Part shown: in pieces, positions 39,120 to 47,047 of the stretch | Layout: each line of letters opens with the position of its first letter | How positions within the stretch are numbered: the stretch's first letter is position 1 | Assembly (NCBI RefSeq): GCF_900156305.1 | Contig: NZ_FTPL01000003.1 | Span: 1 to 64,000, forward strand | Origin: Edaphobacillus lindanitolerans | Lineage (GTDB): Bacteria; Bacillota; Bacilli; Bacillales_A; Planococcaceae | Reading direction: 5' to 3' | DNA: 64,000 nt | The notes under the pieces: model-generated | Databases searched by the model: none | What the model was told of the DNA's origin: nothing | What the model saw: the letters and a program-made list of their open reading frames with translations, nothing else | Translations under genes and position numbers: made by a program

Positions 39120-39124
39120 CCCGC

Positions 39125-39155
39125 GGCCTGTCCCGATTTGGGACAGGTCCTTTTT
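39125..39155 (+). terminator. Terminator between walJ and htrA
   Basis: CCTGTCCC pairs with GGGACAGG (39127-39134 and 39140-39147) and is followed by TCCTTTTT. Confidence 0.85.
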
Positions 39156-39258
39156 CATGTCCTCCGGCGGCGGATCCCTGTTGTGTTTACCTGTTGTGTT
39201 CAATCGAACGGATTCGGGTACTCTAAGGGCATCTGCAACGACGAGGAGGAGATTTTTT

Positions 39259-40425
39259 ATGCAAAAACCGGATCACCCTTCCCGATATGTCCGGCGCACC
39301 GGGGCGGCCGGGGCGGTTTTGGCTGCCCTGCTGCTGCAGGGGTGCCTCATGCCGGGCAATACGACGGACGGAAAGGACCCCGACGAGGGACAAAAAAACG
39401 AAAACCCGGAAGCCGCGAACAGCAAAGAGACGAAAACCGTTTCCATGGACATCAATACCGGCATCACGGAAGCGGTTGAGCAGACATCGTCGACCGTTGT
39501 CGGGGTGACGAACCTCCAGACATCCGGAAACTACTGGACGAATACGACCGAACCGGTCCCGGTCGGGGTCGGTTCGGGTGTGATTTACAAAAAAGCAGAC
39601 GGCAAAGCCTATGTCGTCACGAACAACCATGTCGTTGAGAATGCCACCGAGCTGGAAGTGACGCTTGATGACGGGACGAAAGTGGACGGGAATCTGCTCG
39701 GCCGGGATATCTGGACGGATCTGGCGGTCATTGAGATGGAGGACAAGAACGTGAAAAACGTCATCGAGTTCGGCGACTCGGACGCCCTGAAGAGAGGCGA
39801 GTCCGTCATCGCGATCGGCAACCCGCTCGGCCTCGGGTTTTCGGGATCCGTGACGGTCGGGGTCATTTCCGGCACGAACCGCTCAATCCCGGTTGACCTG
39901 AACGGGGATAATCGGGTAGACTGGAACGCCGATGTCCTGCAGACGGATGCGGCGATCAACCCGGGAAATTCCGGCGGCGCCCTCATCAATCTTGCAGGCC
40001 AGCTTGTCGGCATCAACTCGATGAAAATATCGGAGGAAACCGTAGAGGGAATCGGTTTGGCCATTCCGATCAATTCAGCAGTGCCGATCATCGAGGATCT
40101 CGAGAAGCACGGCGAAGTCCGGAGAGCCCAGCTGGGCGTCACGCTGATCGACCTGCTCAGTGTCCCGGCAGTCCACCAGCGCGATACGCTGAAACTTCCC
40201 AAGGATGTGACCGAAGGTGTGGTCATCGATGATGTATCGGCTGGTTCACCGGCTGCAAAGGCCGGCCTTCAGCGATTTGACGTCATCGTGGAATTGGACG
40301 GGAAAAAAGTGGCGGATACGATCGAACTTCGCAAACACTTGTACAATGAGAAGAAACCGGGAGACAAGATGAGCGTCACCTTCTACCGGAACGGAAAACA
40401 AGAGACGAAGGACCTTACTTTGTAG
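39259..40425 (+). CDS. htrA: HtrA-like serine protease with lipobox
   Basis: This is a DegP/HtrA-family quality-control protease, 388 residues. The N-terminus has a basic stretch, a short hydrophobic run and LLLQGC (Cys29). That looks like a lipoprotein signal, whereas HtrA proteins of this group usually have a plain membrane anchor. The trypsin domain carries His124 (NNHVVENA), Asp154 (WTDLAVIEM) and Ser238 (NPGNSGGAL), so the triad is complete. One PDZ domain follows (about 285-385, with GSPAAKAGLQRFDVIVELDG). The frame is open far upstream into walJ, but ATG at 39259 has GAGGAGG in front. It corresponds to yycK at this place in B. subtilis. Confidence 0.93.
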   Translation: MQKPDHPSRYVRRTGAAGAVLAALLLQGCLMPGNTTDGKDPDEGQKNENPEAANSKETKTVSMDINTGITEAVEQTSSTVVGVTNLQTSGNYWTNTTEPVPVGVGSGVIYKKADGKAYVVTNNHVVENATELEVTLDDGTKVDGNLLGRDIWTDLAVIEMEDKNVKNVIEFGDSDALKRGESVIAIGNPLGLGFSGSVTVGVISGTNRSIPVDLNGDNRVDWNADVLQTDAAINPGNSGGALINLAGQLVGINSMKISEETVEGIGLAIPINSAVPIIEDLEKHGEVRRAQLGVTLIDLLSVPAVHQRDTLKLPKDVTEGVVIDDVSAGSPAAKAGLQRFDVIVELDGKKVADTIELRKHLYNEKKPGDKMSVTFYRNGKQETKDLTL

Positions 40426-40474
40426 CGGTTTGCAACTAATAGACAGAAATTTTCTTCGAATGTTACAAATATTA

Positions 40475-40839
40475 ATATCCACAACGGGCAGCACGGTGGA
40501 CAATCCGGCCGGCTGCTCATGTTTTTGCGATTAATCGTTGCAATGTGCACATTGTGGATAACTGCGAGCGAATGTTCATAACTTTATGTAGGATAAAAGG
40601 AGGGGACGGAATGGAGAATATCCGGATCAACAGCTGTGAAACCCACATATACCGGGCTTTGGATGAAGTCACGGCTAAAACGGAAAGCTTTCCGGACATG
40701 GAGAAAATCCACACGGAAGAAGAGTTATCCACAACGTGTGCCTACTGTACACAGCCCGCAATATATGTTGTGTCGAACAGATAGTCGGACACCATATGTT
40801 GTTTTTGGTTGTGGATATGTGTATAAACTCTGTGAATAA
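40475..40839. other. DnaA-box cluster around the CxxC mini-gene and rlmH
   Basis: Perfect DnaA boxes lie at 40553-40561 (minus) and 40725-40733 (plus). One-mismatch boxes are at 40475-40483 (ATATCCACA, plus), 40810-40818 (TGTGGATAT, minus) and 40831-40839 (TGTGAATAA, minus). Five boxes in 365 bp, about 31 kb from oriC, is far above the background in this window. From memory, the region upstream of yydA (rlmH) is also a DnaA-bound cluster in B. subtilis. Confidence 0.72.
40611..40784 (+). CDS. CxxH/CxxC mini-protein (YyzF-like)
   Basis: This is a 57-residue protein with SCETH (Cys-x-x-His) at residues 8-12 and CAYC (Cys-x-x-Cys) near residue 45. That pattern makes a single small zinc-binding fold. 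The family is known only as CxxH/CxxC proteins found just before rlmH in Bacillales; no function is established. AAAAGGAGGGG before ATG 40611 is strong, whereas the longer upstream frame has no ribosome site. A perfect DnaA box lies inside the coding sequence. Confidence 0.87.
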   Translation: MENIRINSCETHIYRALDEVTAKTESFPDMEKIHTEEELSTTCAYCTQPAIYVVSNR

Positions 40840-40864
40840 CCTAAAACATGAAGGTGGACAAGCT

Positions 40865-41344
40865 GTGAGTATTACAATTATTACAGTCGGAAAGCTCAAG
40901 GAAAAATATTTGAAATCCGGCATCGAAGAATATGAAAAACGGCTCAGATCCTATTCCAAAATCGAGCTCATTGAAGTGGCGGACGAAAAAGCGCCAGAGC
41001 AGCTGAGCGAGGCGGAGATGGAAATGGTGAAGAAGAAGGAAGCGGATCGGATTTTATCGAAGCTGCCGCCGGATGCCCATGTGATCGCATTGGCCATCAA
41101 CGGAAAGCAGAAGTCGTCCGAGGAACTCGCCGACACGCTCAACAGGCTGATGACGTACGGAAAAAGCAAAATTGCATTTGTCATCGGGGGATCACTCGGT
41201 CTCCATGAGGATGTCCTCCGGCGGTCCGACGAGCAGCTGAGCTTCTCCCGGATGACGTTTCCGCATCAGCTGATGAAGCTGATCCTGATCGAACAGATCT
41301 ACCGGGCGTTCAAAATCATGAAGAATGAGCCCTATCACAAGTGA
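40865..41344 (+). CDS. rlmH: 23S rRNA (pseudouridine1915-N3)-methyltransferase RlmH
   Basis: RlmH is a SPOUT-class methyltransferase that modifies pseudouridine 1915 of 23S rRNA. The 159-residue protein has exactly the family length: [20 protein letters not shown], then [13 protein letters not shown] (the knot SAM site) and the C-terminal [20 protein letters not shown] with NEPYHK. GTG at 40865 with GAAGGTGG upstream is the only start giving this length. In B. subtilis it is yydA. Confidence 0.97.
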   Translation: MSITIITVGKLKEKYLKSGIEEYEKRLRSYSKIELIEVADEKAPEQLSEAEMEMVKKKEADRILSKLPPDAHVIALAINGKQKSSEELADTLNRLMTYGKSKIAFVIGGSLGLHEDVLRRSDEQLSFSRMTFPHQLMKLILIEQIYRAFKIMKNEPYHK

Positions 41345-41355
41345 GGGCGGAACAG

Positions 41356-41400
41356 AAAAAGCACCGATCCGGATGTCCTTGCCCCGGATCGGTGCTTTTT
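41356..41400. terminator. Bidirectional terminator between rlmH and ohr
   Basis: A long stem (AAAAAGCACCGATCCGG, 41356-41372, and its complement, 41384-41400), flanked by A and T runs, lies between convergent genes. Confidence 0.93.
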
Positions 41401-41412
41401 GATTGCCTGTAT

Positions 41413-41835
41413 TCAGATGACTTCCAGTGAAACGTCGATGTTCCCGCGGGTGGCTTTGGAATACGGACAGACTTGATGGGCTTGGTGCACGAGCTCCTCC
41501 AACTGGTCTTTCTCGATCCCGGTCCCCTTGACCTGCAGTTTGACGCCGATTTTAAAACCGTTATCGGATTCATCTTTCATCAGACTGACGTTGGCCGTGA
41601 CTTCGGAATCGAATTTTACCCTTGCCTTGGCGGAAACGAGGGCCAGCGCGCTGTCAAAGCAGGCTGCATAGCCGGCAGCAAACAACTGCTCCGGGTTCGT
41701 GCTGTTGTCCAATTTCTTGGCTCTCGGTGTGCCGGGCATCGATGTGTCAAAGTCGACGACGCCGTCGGACGACCGGACATGTCCTTCCCGGCCGCCGTGA
41801 GCCGTGGCAGAAGAAGTGAATTGTACAGTTCCCAT
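41413..41835 (-). CDS. ohr: Organic hydroperoxide resistance protein (Ohr/OsmC family)
   Basis: This is a thiol peroxidase that reduces organic hydroperoxides. The 140-residue protein has catalytic Cys59 in AAGYAACFDSAL and resolving Cys123 in VCPYSKATRG, with the conserved Glu in NPEQLFAAG. The ATG at 41835 has AAGGAGATG upstream. No OhrR-type regulator is adjacent. Confidence 0.93.
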   Translation of the reverse strand: MGTVQFTSSATAHGGREGHVRSSDGVVDFDTSMPGTPRAKKLDNSTNPEQLFAAGYAACFDSALALVSAKARVKFDSEVTANVSLMKDESDNGFKIGVKLQVKGTGIEKDQLEELVHQAHQVCPYSKATRGNIDVSLEVI

Positions 41836-42148
41836 GGATCTTCATCTCCTTGCTTTTTATTCCGTACACTTTCCTCTACCCGGAAAACACTTTTATATGT
41901 GGTCCAACCGGGGAAAAAATGTCCGATCCGGCAGGATGAACCGAAGGACCGGGAAAGACTTCTCACTTTTTTACCAGCCAAAAACAGTTTATAATTGCAT
42001 TATCGCTATTTTGGACAAAAAGCAATCATTCTCGACATAGGATTGCTATAATATAGGATGGAATGTTTTTGGGGTGGTGTCATGAGGTTCTGGCACCGGA
42101 GCTGTTGGATCAATTCTTTTGCAAATACACGGGATAAGGAAGGTTGTC
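41836..42148. other. ohr-mqo divergent intergenic region
   Basis: This gap of about 310 bp holds an extended -10 promoter for mqo (TGC-TATAAT, 42044-42052) overlapped by a 7-bp inverted repeat AGCAATC/GATTGCT (42021-42027 and 42041-42047), a possible operator. A second TATAAT-like element (TTTATAAT, near 41990) lies upstream. The ohr side shows no clear promoter hexamers. Confidence 0.5.
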
Positions 42149-43651
42149 ATGAGCAGCATGAATAAGAAAACAGACGTGATCTTAATCGGTGCAGGGATCA
42201 TGAGCGCCACGCTTGGTTCGATGCTGAAGGAACTTGTTCCCGAATGGGAGATCAAAGTGTTCGAGAAGCTGGCGGAACCGGGAGAAGAAAGCTCGAACGA
42301 ATGGAATAATGCCGGGACGGGCCACTCCGCTCTTTGCGAGCTCAACTATACGCCTGAAAAAGAAGACGGCACACTGGAAATCGAGAAAGCGGTCAAGGTC
42401 AACGAACAGTTCCAGCTGTCCCGCCAGTTCTGGGCACATCTTGTCCGCAACAATCTGATCAAAAACCCGAATGACTTCATTATGCCGCTTCCTCACATGA
42501 GTTTTGTCGAGGGCAAGGAGAATGTCGAGTACCTGAAAAAGCGGTATGACATTCTCAAAGACCACCCGCTGTTCAAGGGAATGGAATTCACGGATAATCC
42601 CGAAGAGATGAAAGAATGGGTCCCGCTCATGATGGAGGGACGGAAATCGGACGAGCCGATCGCCCTCACGAGAATCGACTCCGGCACGGATGTGAACTTC
42701 GGGTCGCTGACGCGCATCCTGTTTGATCATCTTCAGGAGGAAGGCGTGGAACTGAACTACCGCCACAGCGTCGATGACATCAAGCGCAAGGAAGAAGGCG
42801 GCTGGGAAGTGAAAGTCACCGACCTGGACGGCAAACGCCTGGAGACGCATACCGCGAAGTTCGTCTTCATCGGCGCGGGCGGCGGCAGCCTGCACCTTCT
42901 CCAGAAGACCGGCATCCCGGAATCCAAGCACATCGGCGGATTCCCGGTCAGCGGCCTGTTCCTCGTCTGCGACAACGAGGAAATGGTTGAGAAGCACAAT
43001 GCAAAAGTGTACGGAAAGGCGAAGGTCGGGGCACCGCCGATGTCCGTGCCTCACCTCGACACCCGCTACATTGACGGCAAGAAGTCCCTTCTGTTCGGAC
43101 CTTATGCCGGCTTCTCGCCGAAGTTCCTGAAGACCGGCTCCTACATGGACCTTATCACGTCCGTAAAGCCGAACAACCTCTTCACGATGCTCGCGGCGGG
43201 CGCAAAGGAAATGAAGCTCACCAAATACCTCATCGAACAGCTCATGCTGTCGAATGAAAAACGTGTGGAAGAGATGAAGGAGTTCATCCCGACCGCCAAA
43301 CTCGAGGACTGGAGAGTCGTGGTCGCCGGACAGCGCGTCCAGGTCATCAAGGACACCGAAGCCGGCGGCAAAGGCACGCTCCAGTTCGGCACGGAAGTCG
43401 TCACGGCCTCCGACGGCTCGGTCGCAGCCCTGCTCGGCGCCTCACCGGGTGCGTCGACCGCTGTCCACGTCATGCTCGATATCCTGAACAAGTGCTTCCC
43501 TGACCACATTGAGGAATGGGAGCCGAAGATCAAGGAAATGGTGCCGTCATACGGCATCTCGCTCGCGGACAATCCGGAACTCTTCGAAGAGATTTTCGAA
43601 TCCACCTCTGAAGTGCTCGGGCTGAAAGAGGAAGATCCGCAAACTGTATAA
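42149..43651 (+). CDS. mqo: Malate:quinone oxidoreductase
   Basis: Mqo is a membrane-associated FAD enzyme that oxidises malate to oxaloacetate and passes electrons to the quinone pool. The 500-residue protein begins [20 protein letters not shown] with the FAD GAGxxS motif. It has [20 protein letters not shown] and the C-terminal [18 protein letters not shown]. An ATG 30 bp upstream is in frame; 42149 is preferred, with AAGGAAGG upstream and family alignment in support. It is monocistronic with its own terminator. Confidence 0.96.
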   Translation: MSSMNKKTDVILIGAGIMSATLGSMLKELVPEWEIKVFEKLAEPGEESSNEWNNAGTGHSALCELNYTPEKEDGTLEIEKAVKVNEQFQLSRQFWAHLVRNNLIKNPNDFIMPLPHMSFVEGKENVEYLKKRYDILKDHPLFKGMEFTDNPEEMKEWVPLMMEGRKSDEPIALTRIDSGTDVNFGSLTRILFDHLQEEGVELNYRHSVDDIKRKEEGGWEVKVTDLDGKRLETHTAKFVFIGAGGGSLHLLQKTGIPESKHIGGFPVSGLFLVCDNEEMVEKHNAKVYGKAKVGAPPMSVPHLDTRYIDGKKSLLFGPYAGFSPKFLKTGSYMDLITSVKPNNLFTMLAAGAKEMKLTKYLIEQLMLSNEKRVEEMKEFIPTAKLEDWRVVVAGQRVQVIKDTEAGGKGTLQFGTEVVTASDGSVAALLGASPGASTAVHVMLDILNKCFPDHIEEWEPKIKEMVPSYGISLADNPELFEEIFESTSEVLGLKEEDPQTV

Positions 43652-43665
43652 ACGGCTCAACAAAG

Positions 43666-43704
43666 AACCCCTTCACCGGACAGGCTCCGGGCGAAGGGGT
43701 TTTA
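43666..43704 (+). terminator. Terminator of mqo
   Basis: AACCCCTTC (43666-43674) pairs with GAAGGGGTT (43693-43701), with an inner CCGGA/TCCGG stem and a short T-run. Confidence 0.88.
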
Positions 43705-43717
43705 TCGTTTCGGCCTA

Positions 43718-43843
43718 TTCATGATGTCTTTCTGTCTGTTCGAGCGTGCTTTCCAACTATTCGAGCGTGCTTTCTATCCATTCATAGCGTCTTTCTGTCC
43801 ATTCATCCGGCGTTACCATCTATTCGCCGCCTCCCTCCGTTCA
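43718..43843. repeat. Six degenerate 21-bp tandem units
   Basis: Exactly 21-bp spacing is kept over six units (starts 43718, 43739, 43760, 43781, 43802, 43823), each opening with TTC. Units 2 and 3 share TTCGAGCGTGCTTTC; units 1 and 4 share GTCTTTCTGTC. On the minus strand the unit reads roughly TGGACAGAAAGacgct-tGAA. The last unit ends at the stop codon of the ECF S-component gene. The function is unknown; a similar 21-bp array follows phoU. Confidence 0.72.
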
Positions 43844-44386
43844 CTTGAACAGCGGGGTTTTTTTCAGCGCGATGGCGACCGGGATGGCCACGATGAGGCC
43901 GACGACGTTCTGGGCGATGTTCCCCGGGATGGAGGCAGCCGGCACGATCCAGTTGCTGAACAAAACGCCTTCACACAGGTAGTAGCCGCCGAGCATGAAC
44001 GGGACTGACACGACTGCCGCGATGATGTTGAACACCGGGCTGCCGCCGTTGCGGCCGCCGGACCAGGCGATCTTCCCGACGATGTAGCCCTGAAGCGCAC
44101 GGGTGAAGAACGTGAACGGCGCCCAGAGCGTCCAGCCGGAGATGAGGTCAAACAACCCCATGCCGACCGCTCCTGCGATGGCGCCTTTTTTCGGTCCGAA
44201 CAGCATGGACGCGATGAACAGCATCGCTGTGCCGAGATGGACGAGCCCGCCGTTCGCCGTGATCGGCAGCTTGATGTTCAGAAACACAGTGGAGACAAAA
44301 ACGAGCGCCACGAGCATGGCGGAGATGATCAGATCCCGCGTCTTCAAGCTCGTGGAAGAAGCCGGAATGCCAGAAGCCTTTTGCAT
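43841..44386 (-). CDS. ECF transporter S component, substrate unknown
   Basis: This is a 181-residue integral membrane protein with about six helices. It resembles the substrate-binding S subunits of energy-coupling-factor transporters. The region GGLVHLGTAMLFIASMLFGP followed by GAIAGAVGMGLFDLISG is characteristic. Such proteins import vitamins or metal chelates together with the shared EcfAA'T module, which is not encoded here. No riboswitch was recognised in the roughly 240-nt upstream leader, so the substrate cannot be inferred. Confidence 0.8.
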   Translation of the reverse strand: MQKASGIPASSTSLKTRDLIISAMLVALVFVSTVFLNIKLPITANGGLVHLGTAMLFIASMLFGPKKGAIAGAVGMGLFDLISGWTLWAPFTFFTRALQGYIVGKIAWSGGRNGGSPVFNIIAAVVSVPFMLGGYYLCEGVLFSNWIVPAASIPGNIAQNVVGLIVAIPVAIALKKTPLFK

Positions 44387-44625
44387 GATGTCAACCTTCC
44401 CTGTCTGTATGAGAATGTAAAAATCATATATAGAGGACTGGCTTTTGAAAAGGTTCAGTTAACGTGAAAGTTATAAGGTCAGATTTCGCGGGGCGTTGCC
44501 GGGCCGTCAATCCATGTTGTCCTATTCCCTGCTCCAGACGATTCGGGTTTCGTTAAATGCATCGTCATCGGCGGATAGGGCGGATGGACGGCCACATTCT
44601 GACGATCGAACGCCAATATGCACAA
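44387..44625. other. Upstream region of the ECF S-component gene
   Basis: About 240 bp without a gene, between the hydroxy-acid oxidase terminator and the ECF gene. A TATATA at about 44428-44433 could be a minus-strand -10, but no matching -35 is clear. I see no known riboswitch signature. Confidence 0.35.
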
Positions 44626-44659
44626 GAAAGGACTGGCCTTCACAGGCCAGTCCTTTTTC
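44626..44659. terminator. Terminator of the alpha-hydroxy-acid oxidase gene
   Basis: AAAGGACTGGCC pairs with GGCCAGTCCTTT (44627-44638 and 44645-44656), with loop TTCACA and T-rich ends on both strands. It lies 6 bp past the minus-strand stop. Confidence 0.92.
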
Positions 44660-44665
44660 GTGCAT

Positions 44666-45823
44666 CTACACCTTTTTGAGCAAGTCCCGTCCCAGCCCGT
44701 CGACCGACCGGCTCCCCGAGAGCGCCATCGTCAGGTCAAAGTCGGCGATCAGGTTGCGGAGCACCTGGCGGACGCCGGCTTCTCCGGCGAGGGCGAGGCC
44801 GTACATATACGGGCGGCCGAGGAGGACGGCGCTTGCACCGAGTGAGAGGGCCTTCACAATGTCGGCCCCGCGGCGGATTCCGCTGTCCATGAGGACGGGT
44901 ATGTCGCCCTGGACGATGTCCACGACATCCGGGAGGGCATCGACGGCCGGGATGGATCCGTCCACCTGCCGTCCGCCGTGGTTGCTCACGATGAGGCCGT
45001 CCACACCGCTTTCGACGGCGAGCCGCGCATCATCCGGATGGAGAACCCCCTTCAGTAAAATCGGCAGGTTCGTCTGGGAGCGGATGAATTCGAGATCGCG
45101 CCACGTGAGCGACGGGTTGCCGAAGATTTGGGCCCAGTGCATGATCGCGGAGCGGATATCTTCTTCCGGGGAGCGTTCGAGCCTCGAGCGGAACACCGGA
45201 TCTTCAAGGTAGTTGCCGATCCCTTTCGCTTCGAGGAACGGCAGGTAGGCATGATGGATGTCCTTTTCTCGCCAGCCCATCATCGGGGTGTCAAGTGTGA
45301 TCACGATCGCCCCGTAACCGGCGGATTCCGCGCGCTTCACCATGCTGGCCGCCAGTTCGTGGTCATTGCTCCAGTACAGTTGGAACCACTTCTCAGCCCC
45401 CTCCGTTGCTTCGGAGATTTTCTCCAGGCTGTATGTAGACGCGGTGCTGGCGATGAACGGGACCCCCATGGATGCCGCGGCGCGGGCGGAGGCAATCTCT
45501 CCCTCGGGATGGACGATTGACTGGACGCCGATCGGGGCAAGCAGGAGCGGCACGTTCAGCTTCCGACCGAACAGCTCGATGCCGATGTCCCGATCGGACG
45601 TGTCGCGCAGCATCCGGGGGACGATCTTCCATTTCCGGAAAGCGAGATTGTTCTCCCTCGCCGTGTCCTCGATTCCGGCGGAGGCGGCCACATAGTCGAA
45701 CGGCTTCGCCTCCAGCTCCTCTTTTGCCCGGGCTTCCAGCTCTTCATAGGAAACCGGGACAAGATTTTTCTCCAGCTGCTGATAGACGGTGAACTGCACC
45801 TGATTGCCGAAGTTCCTCATCAT
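44666..45823 (-). CDS. FMN-dependent alpha-hydroxy-acid oxidase (lactate monooxygenase-like)
   Basis: This is a TIM-barrel flavoenzyme of the glycolate/lactate oxidase family, 385 residues. FMN-binding segments VPLLLAPIGVQSIVHPEGE and FQLYWSND are present. The catalytic His is in SNHGGRQVDG, and the C-terminal phosphate-binding DSGIRRGADIVKALSLGA and LGRPYMYGLALAGEAGV complete the site. The extended N-terminus and WKIVPRML resemble lactate 2-monooxygenases, which convert L-lactate to acetate and CO2, but substrate choice between lactate and other 2-hydroxy acids cannot be fixed by eye. GGGGGAATGA precedes the ATG at 45823. Confidence 0.88.
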   Translation of the reverse strand: MMRNFGNQVQFTVYQQLEKNLVPVSYEELEARAKEELEAKPFDYVAASAGIEDTARENNLAFRKWKIVPRMLRDTSDRDIGIELFGRKLNVPLLLAPIGVQSIVHPEGEIASARAAASMGVPFIASTASTYSLEKISEATEGAEKWFQLYWSNDHELAASMVKRAESAGYGAIVITLDTPMMGWREKDIHHAYLPFLEAKGIGNYLEDPVFRSRLERSPEEDIRSAIMHWAQIFGNPSLTWRDLEFIRSQTNLPILLKGVLHPDDARLAVESGVDGLIVSNHGGRQVDGSIPAVDALPDVVDIVQGDIPVLMDSGIRRGADIVKALSLGASAVLLGRPYMYGLALAGEAGVRQVLRNLIADFDLTMALSGSRSVDGLGRDLLKKV

Positions 45824-45927
45824 TCATTCCCCCATTCCATATTGAAAGCGCATACATATACAAATCCACCATAACACAGCATGATTCATTCCTCTATTAA
45901 TTCTTTGTAAACGAAACTCCATGCTAA

Positions 45928-45964
45928 TTTACAATCCTTTACTTTCCGTTCATTTCTCCTCAAC
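45928..45964 (+). promoter_or_regulatory. Candidate Pho box upstream of pstS
   Basis: Four TT(T/C)A(C/T)-like hexamers recur at 10-11-bp spacing: TTTACA (45928), TTTACT (45938), TTCATT (45949) and TCAACA (45959). PhoP of Bacillus binds such direct repeats upstream of pst operons. The match is moderate, and the gene context is what makes it likely. Confidence 0.55.
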
Positions 45965-46020
45965 ATGGCGCAGTTAAAGTTGGAACTGCAAACAATACGA
46001 AACCCAGGGGGAACAAACAC

Positions 46021-46992
46021 ATGAAAAGCTGGAAATACTATCTCGGTTTGACGGCGGTCGGTTCTGCATTGCTTCTCGGGGCATGCGGCGGAAACACGGC
46101 AGAGGAGGGCGCATCGGCCGAGACGGGAACTGCCGGCGCCTCGACATCCCAGGACGCCAAGGTTGAGGGAAGCGTCGCCGGTGACGGATCCAGTACAGTA
46201 GCACCCATCATGGAAGCCCTTGTTGAGGAATATACCGGGACCGGGACGGACGTCAAAGTCACCGTCGGCGTGTCCGGCACAGGCGGCGGCTTTGAGAAAT
46301 TCGCTGCAGGAGAAACAAAATTCTCGAACGCCTCCCGTCCGATCAAAGATGAAGAAAAACAGAAGCTGGAAGAAGCGGGCATCGACTATACAGAATTCCT
46401 TCTCGCCTATGACGGCCTGACGGTCGCGGTCAATCCGGAAAACGACTGGGCGTCCGACCTGACTGTGGAAGACCTTAAAAAGATCTGGGTCGAAGACGGC
46501 AGCAAGAAAAAATGGTCGGACATCAATCCGGAGTGGCCGGATGAGGAAATCGTCTTCTATGCACCGGGCACCGATTCTGGTACGTACGACTATTTCAATG
46601 AAGTGATCCTTGAAGAGGAAGACATGGTGAAGGACGTCATGCTCTCCGAAGACGACAATGTGCTTGTCCAGGGCGTGCAGAGCGACAAAAATGCCATCGG
46701 ATTCTTCGGCTACGCCTACTATGTGGCGAACCAGGATTCCCTGAAAGCTGTCTCGATCAACGGTGTCGAGCCGAACAACGAAACGATCGAGTCGGGAGAA
46801 TATGAGCCATTGTCCCGTCCCCTCTTCACTTACGTGAGCAATGAAGCGCTCTCTGAAGACGCCGCCACATACGACTTCTTCGGATTCGTGCTTGACCAGG
46901 CAGGAGACATGGCGGAGTCTGTCGGTTACGTGAGCCTGCCTGAAGAGAAGTATGAAGAAGGAAAAGAACAGCTCGAACAGTTCAAGAAGTAA
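46021..46992 (+). CDS. pstS: Phosphate ABC transporter substrate-binding lipoprotein PstS
   Basis: This is the high-affinity phosphate receptor of the Pst importer. The 323-residue protein has a lipoprotein signal ending LLLGAC (Cys22) and an Ala/Thr/Glu-rich linker. The phosphate-binding fold follows, with GDGSSTVAPIMEAL, SGTGGGFEKFAAGE, NASRPIK and GTDSGTYDYF. AGGGGGAAC precedes the ATG. It is first in pstSCAB-phoU behind a candidate Pho box. Confidence 0.95.
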   Translation: MKSWKYYLGLTAVGSALLLGACGGNTAEEGASAETGTAGASTSQDAKVEGSVAGDGSSTVAPIMEALVEEYTGTGTDVKVTVGVSGTGGGFEKFAAGETKFSNASRPIKDEEKQKLEEAGIDYTEFLLAYDGLTVAVNPENDWASDLTVEDLKKIWVEDGSKKKWSDINPEWPDEEIVFYAPGTDSGTYDYFNEVILEEEDMVKDVMLSEDDNVLVQGVQSDKNAIGFFGYAYYVANQDSLKAVSINGVEPNNETIESGEYEPLSRPLFTYVSNEALSEDAATYDFFGFVLDQAGDMAESVGYVSLPEEKYEEGKEQLEQFKK

Positions 46993-47047
46993 ATCTCCAT
47001 TTGAAATAGTCCCGGCACAATAGCCGCAAAAAACAGGAGGTACAGCG

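Noticed and set aside
39940-39980. Noc-site-like CCCGGGAAAT inside htrA
   Set aside because: Only about 10 of 14 positions match and the left half is unrelated; it arises from codons of the conserved NPGNSGG motif.
44387-44625. Possible riboswitch in the leader of the ECF S-component gene
   Set aside because: The leader is long enough, but I could not match the conserved cores of the TPP, FMN, preQ1, cobalamin or SAM classes.
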